Assembly: GCF_001307275.1 (NCBI RefSeq)
Contig: NZ_CP012831.1
Location: 4,580,501 to 4,644,500, forward strand
Source of the DNA: Pseudomonas fluorescens
Lineage (GTDB): Bacteria; Pseudomonadota; Gammaproteobacteria; Pseudomonadales; Pseudomonadaceae
Direction: 5' to 3'
DNA length: 64,000 bases
Position numbers and translations under genes: made by a program. The notes beneath the pieces were generated by a model. That model saw nothing but the letters and a program-made list of their open reading frames with translations. It did no database searches and was not told where the DNA came from. Of this stretch, positions 8,712-17,266 are shown piece after piece. Numbering within the stretch: the first letter of the stretch is position 1; every line of letters starts with the position of its first letter.

Positions 8712-9280
8712 TCCGGATTCTCCGTCTTGCCGCCACCAGACATGACACCGCCATGTAGATGTTTGACTAGGCTGATGCCGGCCGCCACCACGTCCGCCGA
8801 GACGGAGACCTCACCGGTGATGGTCTGGTTGCCGGTCTGGGTGTAGTTGCCCTTGTGTGTGATGTCGCCGACTAGATTGATGCCGCCGGGGCTGGTCAGG
8901 GTGGTGGTGCCGCCATCGGTGAGGGCGGCGTTGAGGTGGTGGGCGATGCTGTCGTACTCAATCACCGTGCCGTCGCGGTAGGTGTAACGGTGCAGGCCTT
9001 CGCGGTCGCCGTTGGCTGGGATGTGGTCGCTGAATAGGCCTGTCAGGACGACGCCGTTGGCGAGTTGGCCGGAGGGGCTGAAGAGAAGGACCTGCTCGTT
9101 TTCTGTCGGAGGATTCCACTCGCGGTCTGCGCCGGCTCGTAGGGCGATCCAAGGTAGCCAGGTCGTGGTGAGGCTTCCGGTTTTTACTCGCACGCGTGGG
9201 GGCTTCATCTGGACGGCGGCTATGGTGCCGTAGCGGATGAGGTTTTCGATTAGGCGGGCGAGGGCGGGTAGGTCGTTCAT
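8708..9280 (-). CDS. V: Baseplate assembly/tail spike protein V
   Basis: The protein has 190 residues with an N-terminal OB-like region (RVRVKTGSLTTTWLPWIALRAG; ENEQVLLFSPSG). A repetitive beta-helical part follows (GGINLVGDITHKGNYTQTGN). The C-terminal HLHGGVMSGGGKT resembles the metal-binding tip of P2 gpV. It forms the trimeric membrane-piercing spike. Upstream on the minus strand lies the cargo block rather than gene S. Confidence 0.93.
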   Translation of the reverse strand: MNDLPALARLIENLIRYGTIAAVQMKPPRVRVKTGSLTTTWLPWIALRAGADREWNPPTENEQVLLFSPSGQLANGVVLTGLFSDHIPANGDREGLHRYTYRDGTVIEYDSIAHHLNAALTDGGTTTLTSPGGINLVGDITHKGNYTQTGNQTITGEVSVSADVVAAGISLVKHLHGGVMSGGGKTENPE

Positions 9281-9319
9281 GGCGCCGATGGTGGCGCCAA
9301 CTCCAGAGAAGGTGCAGCT

Positions 9320-9348
9320 CTGTAGGCTTGTGAGGTTAGAGCCTACAG
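9320..9348. repeat. 9-bp perfect hairpin between cargo gene and gpV
   Basis: CTGTAGGCT (9320-9328) is the exact inverse complement of AGCCTACAG (9340-9348), with an 11-nt loop. It lies just past the 3' end of the double-nuclease gene and before V. No U-tract follows on the minus strand, so it is not a classical terminator. It may mark the cargo junction or process the late mRNA. Confidence 0.5.
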
Positions 9349-9367
9349 ATGTGCAAGCGATCAGAGT

Positions 9368-10420
9368 TCAGCGGGGCAGGGAAAGCAGAAACTCGTCAGT
9401 GATTTCGAATAAGTAGTCAGTCGGGTCGCTGCCTTTTTCTTTCATATGCAACATTTTGCATATTTGCTCATCATCGAGAATGATAATAAGCTTCCCAATC
9501 TCACGCATCGCCCCCTGCGCCATTTTTATTGCGCTTTCATGTGCGCCTTTCCGCGTAATCATGATGGCGACTTTTCGTAGGCCTTTTTCAAGAAGGTATT
9601 TTTCAGTTGTTAGGACTTGGCCTTGTTTGATAGGTTTGGAGTAGTTTTTGAATTCGAAAAGAATATATCTGCTGTGCAGATGCTGAAGAACAAAATTCCA
9701 AAATTCAGTCGATGGTTTTATTCTGCACACAAAATCAAAACGATTTAGGTCATCCTCGGTTTTTTGCTGTTTTTTCCAACCTGTCAAATGATCCTTGAAG
9801 AGGTATTCAAGTATTTCCCTGCATTTTGTTTCATAATCATTCCACGCTGGCTTTCCGGGTTTTATTGCTCGTAACTCTTTGCATAGAATCGTGCCAGTGG
9901 TGTCTACCGATGGAGGTGTCGTATGTTCGGTGGCTTGGAGAGAGCTAATGTCTGCTGCTAAATCGTAGAACTGATCGACGGCAATTGATAAGTCGTCTGG
10001 GTTGATTTCAAATAGTGCATGTAGGTCTTCCGTTATTTCCGGGGAGTTAGAGGCTAGGTGCAAAAGGAGCTGCCTATCTAGAACTACGACCCTATATTCT
10101 CGTTTGAGATATTCTCTCTGTGCCTCCGTAATGATGCACGAGACGATCAGCATGCCCGATAATTTCGGATTCTTATCCAATTCTTGGCGTATTTGTTGTG
10201 CGGCATTACTAAGAAGTTTTAGTTGTGCTCTGTGTGTTTTGTAGTATTTGACCTCTACTGCCCAGATCTTGCTGTTTTGCTTTATAAAAAAGTCGGCGTG
10301 TGACGGGGTTTTAGTAAGTAGTGCGAAACCGCTGTGCGTAAGTAATGTGGAGATTGTTTTTTCAAAATTACGAGCTGCTCCGATTAAATCATTCATTTCT
10401 TGAGATGCTCTCTCTGACAT
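9368..10420 (-). CDS. Cargo protein with two PD-(D/E)XK nuclease-like domains
   Basis: The protein has 350 residues and no signal peptide. The N-terminal domain (about 12-120) reads D43 (HADFF), then E56-V-K58 (IWAVEVKYY), then an Ala/Gln helix, the Mrr/restriction-like order. A second domain (about 192-320) has E203, D229 (NRFDFVC) and E256-F-K258 (ILFEFKNY), followed by strand-helix units. A ~60-residue linker joins them. Both triads look intact. The gene is AT-richer than the tail genes and lies in the S/V accessory locus of P2 phages, in the late-gene orientation. It might cut foreign DNA, but this is inference from fold motifs. A start at codon 9 (10396) is also possible. Confidence 0.7.
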   Translation of the reverse strand: MSERASQEMNDLIGAARNFEKTISTLLTHSGFALLTKTPSHADFFIKQNSKIWAVEVKYYKTHRAQLKLLSNAAQQIRQELDKNPKLSGMLIVSCIITEAQREYLKREYRVVVLDRQLLLHLASNSPEITEDLHALFEINPDDLSIAVDQFYDLAADISSLQATEHTTPPSVDTTGTILCKELRAIKPGKPAWNDYETKCREILEYLFKDHLTGWKKQQKTEDDLNRFDFVCRIKPSTEFWNFVLQHLHSRYILFEFKNYSKPIKQGQVLTTEKYLLEKGLRKVAIMITRKGAHESAIKMAQGAMREIGKLIIILDDEQICKMLHMKEKGSDPTDYLFEITDEFLLSLPR

Positions 10421-10548
10421 TTATATCGGTTAACGTTTTAGCATGCTCCATTGCTATGTCCTTCCTTGCTTTCGGTTTGAGTGGATCCACACTGTGTGAC
10501 TTTCAGCTTCTGGGATGCTGTTGAAAATGTTTCGTTGCCGCATAGATT

Positions 10549-11106
10549 TTAGTGATTTGCTGCATCATACCGCGTTTTGATGGCTTCTATCGTTGCATCG
10601 TCGGCCTGCCAAAATTGATACTCAAGATCAGACCTGAGTCCATTCTTGCGTTTTGTCCAGCTTGTAACTTGACGTCGGAGGACCGTTTTCAAGGTGTCGC
10701 CGACCCATACGGCGTGGACGTGATTAGACCCTGTCCAGCCATCGACACCGTCCTTGCGATACCAGGCAATAAAGCCGGTGTTGGTCAGCTCCTTAAGTAA
10801 ACGCTTTATTTGGGTTTCGTCGAGGCATCGGGTGCTCAGATCTACTGCTCCCGTGTATGCGACTCCATCGATGGCTGAATCGGTACCATGAACATTGCTT
10901 GCAGCCGGTGCTGGGTTCCATGCCTGTGTTATTCGTGCGCTTAGCCCCAGTTTGTTGAGACCAGTGAGTGCATTTGGGTAAAGCCCTTCCGGGTGAGGCT
11001 TCCTTAGCTTGCAACTTGGGTCTGGAAGCCAGGGATAGTCGTCAGCCCAGGTTTGTAGAGGGGGGAGTATGAATAAAAAACATAAATAAACGAATCTAAT
11101 TTTCAT
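10549..11106 (-). CDS. Secreted protein of unknown function, prophage cargo
   Basis: The protein has 185 residues from MKIRFVYLCFLFILPP with a clear signal peptide (cleavage near TWA-DDYPW). The mature part has conserved-looking DPSCKLRKPHPEGLYPN, HGTDSAIDGVAYTGAVDLS and SNHVHAVWVG segments. The AVDLS plus HVH order faintly recalls zinc M15 D-Ala-D-Ala peptidases, but the usual first His (SxHxxGxAxD) is not in place, so a peptidase call is not supported. It is cargo in the S/V locus, paired with another secreted protein upstream. It could be a lysogenic-conversion factor or, less likely, a lysis enzyme replacing the missing cassette. Confidence 0.7.
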   Translation of the reverse strand: MKIRFVYLCFLFILPPLQTWADDYPWLPDPSCKLRKPHPEGLYPNALTGLNKLGLSARITQAWNPAPAASNVHGTDSAIDGVAYTGAVDLSTRCLDETQIKRLLKELTNTGFIAWYRKDGVDGWTGSNHVHAVWVGDTLKTVLRRQVTSWTKRKNGLRSDLEYQFWQADDATIEAIKTRYDAANH

Positions 11107-11207
11107 GGTGGGATTTCTCTTGGTAAGAGAAGTAAGGTACGGCGGTCGGTACAAGGACCGCCGAAATTTATTTGTACATTATGCTCTTCTAATATTCCGA
11201 GCTTTTA

Positions 11208-12620
11208 TTACCAGTCGCTTGCGATTTTGCGGGACTGATTCCAGTCATTGATGCAGCGCATTACGCCAGGTATACTCCGATAATCCTCGTCGAGAGATGT
11301 GCTGATTGACATGTTGTTGATTGCAGGTAGCATTCCTTTTCCCGCTTCCTCCTTTGAATACAGTCGATCGACCGACGCGGTTAAGTAGTAGGGCTGGTTA
11401 CCTATAGATTGGATAAAGCCTACTTGATTTTGACTCAGTGATGTATGACAGGCGGCAGAGGATACATCTCTTAGTCCAATGTAGTCGGAGGCATTAGCGA
11501 TCCTAAGGTTTGTATTCCTGTCGCTGATTTTAATGGTGGGAGATAGGACCTTTTCATGCTCTCCTGTGGTAAGAAGCTTTAGAAAAAAAGTATCAAGGGT
11601 CGGAGTGGTAGGTGTAATCATGTCAGCGAGTAGTTTAAATGTCAGATCTCGCTGCGGGTTTTCAACTGTATAACCTAAACACTGCTGCAAAACTTTGGGG
11701 GTTATCATGTCTCTGTGATTTTCTAATATATATGCTTCTTGGAGTCGGCGCATGTCAAGAGTATTTAATTTCCCTTGGTATGAGTTTCTCAAGAATCTGC
11801 ATTCGCTGCTAATTATGCCATAATCCCCCGCCTTGAAGACTATACCATTTTTGCTGCGGTAATTAAGAATTGCTTCATTAACTCCTGAAGGACCATCCAG
11901 AGAGAGGTTCATGATGGCTTCCTGGTTTTTTCCATCTAATAACGATTTTCTTGTGTTAAGGAAGAGATCCATTAATCGATAGTTCTGCGACCCAATTGTT
12001 GCGTATAAGGTTAGCTTGGTTTGGTTTTGGCCACCGGGCAATTTAAATCCGACGGTTTGATTGTCGTCAGGGCTTGCTGCGCTCGCTAGCGCGCTATCAA
12101 GAGAGTTTGCAATATCCTTGGTTATTGGCAATCCGACAAGTGCTCCAGCGGGCGAGGCGGCGGTAATAAGAGGGGTTGCAAAATGGAGCGCATTTTCTAA
12201 TGTTTTTACCTCTTCGTCAGCTACATATATTAGATTGAATTTATGTTGATTCTCAGCTTTAGAGAAAAGGATGTAGCTAGTAAGGTCTCTCTCTATTAAA
12301 AAATCTTTCCTACATCCGCGTGTTTTTTGGTTGTACTCCACCTTTAGTATTGGCAGGGAGTCGTAAGTGAGAACTACTAGAGTTTTGCCGTTGGCTCCAA
12401 TTACATTTCTTGAAAGTGCATACAAGAAATTATCATTGCACATTCCTATTAGGTTTTGGGTGGATGTTGTAGTTCTTACATAGGTTTCATCTTCTATTTG
12501 TTGGGTGTCGCTTAGCTCTGATGAAAGTGTGACTTGTTCCTTTTTGTCAAACCATCCAGAGAAGGCAACCGAAGGAAAAATGCATAAACTGACTGTGATG
12601 GCTGCTACCGTTCGCTTCAT
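11208..12620 (-). CDS. Large secreted protein of unknown function, prophage cargo
   Basis: The protein has 470 residues from MKRTVAAITVSLCIFPSVAFS, a typical signal peptide. The mature chain has several cysteines (CND, RGCRK, SSECRF, QQCLGY, AACHTS, MRCINDW) that could form disulfides. I recognise no domain. The gene is clearly AT-rich with rare codons, so it was acquired. It precedes the other secreted cargo gene by about 100 bp in the same orientation. The start at 12620 follows the signal-peptide logic; ATG 12632 is possible. It is the first of the three S/V cargo genes on the late-operon strand. Confidence 0.7.
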   Translation of the reverse strand: MKRTVAAITVSLCIFPSVAFSGWFDKKEQVTLSSELSDTQQIEDETYVRTTTSTQNLIGMCNDNFLYALSRNVIGANGKTLVVLTYDSLPILKVEYNQKTRGCRKDFLIERDLTSYILFSKAENQHKFNLIYVADEEVKTLENALHFATPLITAASPAGALVGLPITKDIANSLDSALASAASPDDNQTVGFKLPGGQNQTKLTLYATIGSQNYRLMDLFLNTRKSLLDGKNQEAIMNLSLDGPSGVNEAILNYRSKNGIVFKAGDYGIISSECRFLRNSYQGKLNTLDMRRLQEAYILENHRDMITPKVLQQCLGYTVENPQRDLTFKLLADMITPTTPTLDTFFLKLLTTGEHEKVLSPTIKISDRNTNLRIANASDYIGLRDVSSAACHTSLSQNQVGFIQSIGNQPYYLTASVDRLYSKEEAGKGMLPAINNMSISTSLDEDYRSIPGVMRCINDWNQSRKIASDW

Positions 12621-12832
12621 ATCGAGTCTCATCCGTTAATCGTGATGGAGCAGCAATGGCCTATTGCTACTGATGCTATAGACGAGTCTGGGGATATAGG
12701 CAAGGCACCGACACAGCGTTGAGTTAGGAAATTTACGAGCAAGCTGTCGAACGTGCTGAATGTAGCCTCGCAACCTGATCCGAGCCTCCACAAATCAGAT
12801 CTGCCTTCCGACATTAGGCGTGTGTCGTTCTG

Positions 12833-13303
12833 TTATACGAAATGATCCAACAGAGTGCGGTGGATTCGATCCAGATCAGTATCCGTAAAACCTAGGATTT
12901 CTCTTTTCTCGTACCTCACGTCTGCCGCACCGGGTTTGGCACGATCCTTCAATCCATACTGATGTACACGAGCAATACGAGCGATACGGCCTGTAAATCC
13001 AATTCCTATCGCATTTCCATTTCCCTGTACCTTCAAAAAGCTGGCTGTTCGAAGCTTCTGAAACATCCGAACCTTCTGCTTCGTTCGCCCTTGCTTTCCT
13101 CGTAGGTTGCGCTGTTTACGAAGTGCGTACTTGCTGCCGTCTGGATTTTTCTGTGCGAGGATACGTTGCTGCTGGCTGCGTCTCAGAGCTTGGCCGATGC
13201 TACGAGCCAGTTTAGTGCGCGAGTCGGGCTCAAGCTGACCCAGTAGACCTCCGGCCCATTCCTCCAGCGCTTCCAGTCGACTCGTCACTTCGGTACGACC
13301 CAT
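12833..13303 (-). CDS. S: Phage virion morphogenesis/tail completion protein S
   Basis: The protein has 156 residues from MGRTEVTSRLEALEEWAG. P2 gpS features are the LEEWAGGLLGQLEPDSRTKLAR helix pattern, NPDGSKYALRKQ and a basic centre, then RVHQYGLKDR. S acts in tail completion and joining. It overlaps the end of R by 19 bp. The 200 bp between S and the first cargo gene (12633-12832) hold no convincing coding frame. Confidence 0.9.
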   Translation of the reverse strand: MGRTEVTSRLEALEEWAGGLLGQLEPDSRTKLARSIGQALRRSQQQRILAQKNPDGSKYALRKQRNLRGKQGRTKQKVRMFQKLRTASFLKVQGNGNAIGIGFTGRIARIARVHQYGLKDRAKPGAADVRYEKREILGFTDTDLDRIHRTLLDHFV

Positions 13304-13761
13304 TCGTTGCTGGCGCTTTGAGCGCCGGGTACCCACGCTGGGTCGAGAAACACGGCAGTGCGTTGAGGTTCGCCGGGGTGGCGGATAGTTGTCTTTCCGT
13401 CGGCGTCCTTTCTCACAATCACTCGCTCAGTCAGCGGCAAGGTCAGGCTGAGGTCCACCTTGCTGTTGTCCAGAATGTCGGCTTCGAACTGGATGCCCTC
13501 GGTGGACTTGTCCAGGTTCTCAAGTAGATCGGCTTGATTCAATTTCAACCACCCCAGTACCGGCAACATCACACTGTCGGGATGTCCGGCGAAATCGGTG
13601 AGGATGACCTGCAGATCAAAGCTGTACTCGAAGGACAAGCTGGCAGCGGCGGTGCAGCGGATTTTGCCGTTATCGATGAAAATCAGCAGTCGGTCGGGGT
13701 TGTGCTTGAGTTCGCCAATGGTGGCGAGCAGGTGAGTACGCAGGCTTTCAGGTTTGTTCAT
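13285..13761 (-). CDS. R: Tail completion protein R
   Basis: The protein has 158 residues from MNKPESLRTHLLATI, a P2 gpR pattern (LRTHLLATIGELKHNPDRLLIFIDNG; C-terminal LDPAWVPGAQ). The ATG at 13761 matches family starts; upstream frame extensions are the gpX region in another frame. In P2 the genes Y (holin), K (endolysin) and lysABC separate X and R. Here only 22 bp do. Confidence 0.9.
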   Translation of the reverse strand: MNKPESLRTHLLATIGELKHNPDRLLIFIDNGKIRCTAAASLSFEYSFDLQVILTDFAGHPDSVMLPVLGWLKLNQADLLENLDKSTEGIQFEADILDNSKVDLSLTLPLTERVIVRKDADGKTTIRHPGEPQRTAVFLDPAWVPGAQSASNEWVVPK

Positions 13762-13783
13762 GAGGTAGGTCTTGTAAAGGGCA

Positions 13784-13996
13784 TCAGTCCCATAGATGCA
13801 CCATCCACCGCTGCGGTGCGGCCGTCTGGGCTTCGGGCATTTGCACGGCAAGGCCTTGGGGCAGCATCGGCCCGTAGTCGGCCAGGCCGGGGTTAGCTTG
13901 GAGTACCGCCTCGGTCACGCCTGCTGTGCGGCCGTAGTGACGCCAGCAAAGGGAATCGACGGTGTCGTTTTGGTGAGCGCGGACGGTGACCTTCAT
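13784..13996 (-). CDS. X: Phage tail protein X (LysM-like)
   Basis: This 70-residue protein begins MKVTVRAHQNDTVDSLCWRHYGR, typical of P2 gpX with its LysM-like fold. It has LPQGLAVQMPE in the middle. It is a small tail protein possibly contacting peptidoglycan or the tail tip. Its ATG overlaps the stop of L (TGATG). It is followed directly by R without lysis genes. Confidence 0.92.
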   Translation of the reverse strand: MKVTVRAHQNDTVDSLCWRHYGRTAGVTEAVLQANPGLADYGPMLPQGLAVQMPEAQTAAPQRWMVHLWD

Positions 13997-14457
13997 CAGA
14001 TCAACTCCACTGTGGTGCGATTGACGCCGAGAAAGTCACGCACCGCCCAACGCAAGTCGCGGCGGTAGTCGTCGATGTTTGGCGTAAGTTCTTCTGCGTT
14101 CTGGTGGCCGCTGTTTGTGGAGTCATAGGAGCGGTAGCGCTCGCAAACTTCAGCGCCTGTAGCGGCCTCGATGGCGCGGCGGTAGAGGTGTACCAGGACC
14201 AGTACGTCGTTGATTCGCTCGCCGGGCATGTCGACAAGTTTCGTATAGCCGGCAGCTTGTTGGGTGGTGCGCCATTCGCTTAGCTCGCGGTTGACGCTGA
14301 TGGCGGCGGCAACCGCGGCGGTTTCCAGGCGTGGCGGGGTGACGCTGGCGTCGATCCGCAGCGTGGCACGCAACTGATCCAAGTTGATTGTGGGCCAGAA
14401 GGCATCGGTGTTGATATGGCCGCTGGCGACGGTGCCGCCGGCTATAAATCCGCTCAT
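13996..14457 (-). CDS. L: Head completion/stabilisation protein L
   Basis: The protein has 153 residues. INTDAFWPTINLDQLRATLRID and the C-terminal DDYRRDLRWAVRDFLGVNRTTVELI match P2 gpL, which closes the head at the connector after packaging. It lies between M and X with a 104-bp gap to M. Confidence 0.92.
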   Translation of the reverse strand: MSGFIAGGTVASGHINTDAFWPTINLDQLRATLRIDASVTPPRLETAAVAAAISVNRELSEWRTTQQAAGYTKLVDMPGERINDVLVLVHLYRRAIEAATGAEVCERYRSYDSTNSGHQNAEELTPNIDDYRRDLRWAVRDFLGVNRTTVELI

Positions 14458-14561
14458 GGAACAGCCCTCAAAGATAGGTCGCCGGTGGTCGGGGCATCAC
14501 GTTCAGGCGGATCTGCCTGGCCGATCCGCCCCGAGCCGGCGGGGTGCGTGGGGACGCTCGA

Positions 14562-15260
14562 TTAGCCGGCAGGGCCGGCACGTTTGTTGAGCAGGCGTTC
14601 GGCCCGTTCCAGATCTTTCTTGCCCCCGCAGGCGTCGTGCAGGGCGATGGCTTTTTTCAGCAGATCCACACCGGCCTGCAACTGGCCGGGTTGGCCCTTG
14701 GCTTCTTCGGTGATTTCGTCCAGCGTGGCGCGGCCCATGGCGAGAAACAGCTTGGCGCGGGCCTGGTCGGGCATGTCTTCGGCGTCGGTGAGTTCGGCGG
14801 TGCGATGAAGGATCGCCAAGTCGAATGGTTCGCCGATTTTCTGAGCCTTGAAGGCCGCTGTGGCGACCTCTTCAGCGACCAGGCATCCCAACGTGCGGGC
14901 GAAGCGGTCCGGCATGACCATCCTGTACTTCAGCACATAGGTCGCGATGTCGAGGCCGCCGCTGAAGTCGCCGGCATCGAAGCGCCAGACCATGACGGTG
15001 GTCATTACTTCGTCCTGAGCGCCTTTGCCACCTTCCAGCACACCTTGCACGTAGGATTCGTAGCTTGGCAGTAGCTGGCGTTTGAGTTCGGCCTTGCTCT
15101 GGTTGGACTGGACCTGTTTCAGGCGCAGGCGGTCTTGCAGCAGCTGATTTAACTGATGCTCGTACGCCGTGGCGCCGGCCATGGTTTGGGTAGGGTCTGT
15201 AGCCGCCGCTTCGACGGCAGCCGTTACACGTTCAAAATGGTGACGACAGGGGTTGGTCAT
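14562..15260 (-). CDS. M: Terminase small subunit/endonuclease gpM
   Basis: The protein has 232 residues. P2 gpM markers include the RLRLKQVQSNQSKAELKRQLLP helix and YVQGVLEGG, then MTTVMVWRFDAGDFSGGLDIA and YRMVMPDRF. Together with gpP it cuts at cos and feeds DNA into the procapsid. It is spaced 10 bp from N, within the head operon O-N-M-L. Confidence 0.95.
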   Translation of the reverse strand: MTNPCRHHFERVTAAVEAAATDPTQTMAGATAYEHQLNQLLQDRLRLKQVQSNQSKAELKRQLLPSYESYVQGVLEGGKGAQDEVMTTVMVWRFDAGDFSGGLDIATYVLKYRMVMPDRFARTLGCLVAEEVATAAFKAQKIGEPFDLAILHRTAELTDAEDMPDQARAKLFLAMGRATLDEITEEAKGQPGQLQAGVDLLKKAIALHDACGGKKDLERAERLLNKRAGPAG

Positions 15261-15270
15261 GGTGGCCGCC

Positions 15271-16278
15271 TCAGCTCAGGATGATGTTTTCGGCCAGGGC
15301 GGCGCAGCCCAGGTCTTCGATGACGTAGCTTTCGTTGACCGACTCGAAGTTTTCGATGCGGTCGCGCTTGGCGTTGTCGACGACGGTGCGGCGGCGGGTG
15401 CCTTCCTGCCAGTACAGCGACAGGTTGTCGAGGCGAGTGACCATCAGGCCGCTGGCCGGGAAGTGTGGTACGCGCACGGCCGGCAGGTTGCCAAGGCGCT
15501 TTTGACTGGTGACGATGTCGGCAGCCAACACTTCAGTTGGTGCCTGCACAGTGTTGATGATGGGGAAGTACTTGTCGGCCAGCAGTTGGCGACCACAAAT
15601 CACCACTAGCTCGGTGTCTTCCTGATACCAGGGTTCGATGAACTCGTTGACCATGCTGACGACCAGGGCGTCGATGTTTGCGAAGTCCTTGTTGGCACCG
15701 ATTTCGATTTTACCGCTGCCGTCTTTCACTTCGGTCATGACCCGGGCAGGGTTTTCCTCCCGCATCTTTTGCAGCCAGCCGATGTTCACGTCTTGCAGCA
15801 GTTTGTTGATGGTTGGATTGGATGTCGCGGCGCGGCTGATACCGTTCCAACCGATCATGATTCGGTTGAGGGCCTGGGCCTTGATGATGGCGTCGCGAAT
15901 GCGCGCTTGGAAGTCTTTGAACTTGGCCCACTGGTCCAGCTTCTGGTAGCGAATACCAGTGTCGAAGTTGGTTTGGGTGCAGTTGTACCCGCGGTCGTCC
16001 AGGCCGCTCGGATCGCGTGGTTCACGGTCTTTGACAGTGGTGTCGGTGGTGCTGGCAATGGTGCCGTCGATGCTGATCCCGATCTTCTCCCCCGACTGTT
16101 CCGAAACGCCGTAAATGTTGATGGCGCTGAGAAAGGCGCTGGATTCTTGGATGCGGGTTTCCAGCGTCTGGGCAACGCTCGGGTCTGCGGTGAATTTGGT
16201 GGTGACGTCAGCCACACCATGCAGTTGCGCCAGTTGCTGCAGGTAGGCGTTGAACAGTACTCGGGTGTCGTTACGCAT
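15271..16278 (-). CDS. N: Major capsid protein gpN
   Basis: The protein has 335 residues, close to P2 gpN (about 357 before processing). It starts MRNDTRVLFNAYLQQLAQLHGV and contains GISIDGTIASTTDT, NCTQTNFDT and the SLYWQEGTRRRTVVDNAKRD C-terminal core. It is the HK97-fold shell subunit; the N-terminus is normally trimmed by gpO. It lies 19 bp downstream of O. Confidence 0.96.
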   Translation of the reverse strand: MRNDTRVLFNAYLQQLAQLHGVADVTTKFTADPSVAQTLETRIQESSAFLSAINIYGVSEQSGEKIGISIDGTIASTTDTTVKDREPRDPSGLDDRGYNCTQTNFDTGIRYQKLDQWAKFKDFQARIRDAIIKAQALNRIMIGWNGISRAATSNPTINKLLQDVNIGWLQKMREENPARVMTEVKDGSGKIEIGANKDFANIDALVVSMVNEFIEPWYQEDTELVVICGRQLLADKYFPIINTVQAPTEVLAADIVTSQKRLGNLPAVRVPHFPASGLMVTRLDNLSLYWQEGTRRRTVVDNAKRDRIENFESVNESYVIEDLGCAALAENIILS

Positions 16279-16297
16279 GTTGATCGTCCTTGATGAG

Positions 16298-17128
16298 TCA
16301 GCAGTCGGTCATGACCTGGTTACCGCCGCCGGAGACCTGCGGGCGCGTTTTCTGGTTGGGGTCCTGTGTGGTGGAGAGCTGGTTTTTCAGCTCGGTCAGT
16401 TCGGTGCTGACCTGATCGAGTCGGGTTTGTAGCCCCTTGGAGAACTGCTTCTCGGCGGCCAGTTGGTCGGGCAAATCCTTGACGTGTTCGGCGATGGCTT
16501 CGACTGCTTCGCCTATCTGGGTGAACTCGCTGTCGTCCTTGGCCTGTTTGCCGGTCAAGAGGGTTTGCACCTTGGTGAAGAGCTGGGCGCCAATGCTCGG
16601 CTTCTCTTCGAACTCTTCAAATTTCAGCTCGGTCTCGACCGCTTCGGTGAACATGGAGGTTTCCGAATAGTGACGATCCTGGAAGGGGCTGGATTCGGGT
16701 TTCTGCGCTGAGAACGCCAGGACGTCGGTGCCCAGGCTGGCGGGTGAATCGGTCACAGCGAGGCCGACAATGTAGGCCTCACCTGTGTCGGCAAAGCTCT
16801 CGTCGATTTCGATGGAGGTGTAGATCTTCTGCTTGGCCTTGTTCATGGCGATCAGGTCGTTGGTAGGTTCGACCTTCGCGAACAGAGCCAACTTCTTTTG
16901 GCCGTTGACGTCCACCTCTTCGGCTTTTACTGCCAGTACGTCGCCGTAGGCCTTGAAGGGGCTGTCGGGCAGCAGGCTACGGAAATGTTCCAGCCAGATA
17001 CGGGCGCCGTAGGTGGACGGGTTGAAGTTCTTGGCGGCCTGTTCCAGCCAACTGCGTTTGATGGTGCGCTTGTCCGAGGTGGCGCCTTCGATGGCGACGC
17101 GGAACCAGTTGCTGCGGTACTTCTTCAT
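16298..17128 (-). CDS. O: Capsid scaffolding protein/protease gpO
   Basis: The protein has 276 residues from MKKYRSNWFRVAIEGATSDKR. Its N-terminal half is the serine protease of the P2 gpO family (LEQAAKNFNPSTYGARIWLEHFRS; catalytic-type Ser in TDSPASLGTDVLAFSA). The C-terminal half is a helical scaffold ending in a coiled coil (LQTRLDQVSTELTELKNQL). It directs procapsid assembly, cleaves N and then itself. Start 17128 is chosen because homologues begin at KYRSNWFRV. It is divergent from P with a 138-bp promoter region. Confidence 0.94.
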   Translation of the reverse strand: MKKYRSNWFRVAIEGATSDKRTIKRSWLEQAAKNFNPSTYGARIWLEHFRSLLPDSPFKAYGDVLAVKAEEVDVNGQKKLALFAKVEPTNDLIAMNKAKQKIYTSIEIDESFADTGEAYIVGLAVTDSPASLGTDVLAFSAQKPESSPFQDRHYSETSMFTEAVETELKFEEFEEKPSIGAQLFTKVQTLLTGKQAKDDSEFTQIGEAVEAIAEHVKDLPDQLAAEKQFSKGLQTRLDQVSTELTELKNQLSTTQDPNQKTRPQVSGGGNQVMTDC

Positions 17129-17266
17129 GCCGGGGATTCTCAGTGCGTTGCAATGAGGGGCATGGTCAGCATGGGCGCGAGCGGCGGCAACGGGGTGGGG
17201 CTGTAGCCGGGGAGGGTACAAGGGACGGCGCTATTGAGTCGCCGCTGTAGGCGGCAGCATCTCGGC

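Noticed and set aside
10549..11106. Assignment as an M15 D-Ala-D-Ala peptidase or endolysin
   Set aside because: The His of the SxHxxGxAxD motif is not at the expected place; only the later D and HxH resemble the family.
12629..12814. Possible 61-residue minus-strand protein
   Set aside because: No ribosome site, no domain, and low-quality composition; it overlaps the start of the secreted cargo gene.
17202..17220. TGT-N-ACA motif between O and P as an Ogr-activated late promoter site
   Set aside because: The spacing is 13 rather than the 12 expected for P2 Ogr sites, and one short motif is weak evidence.
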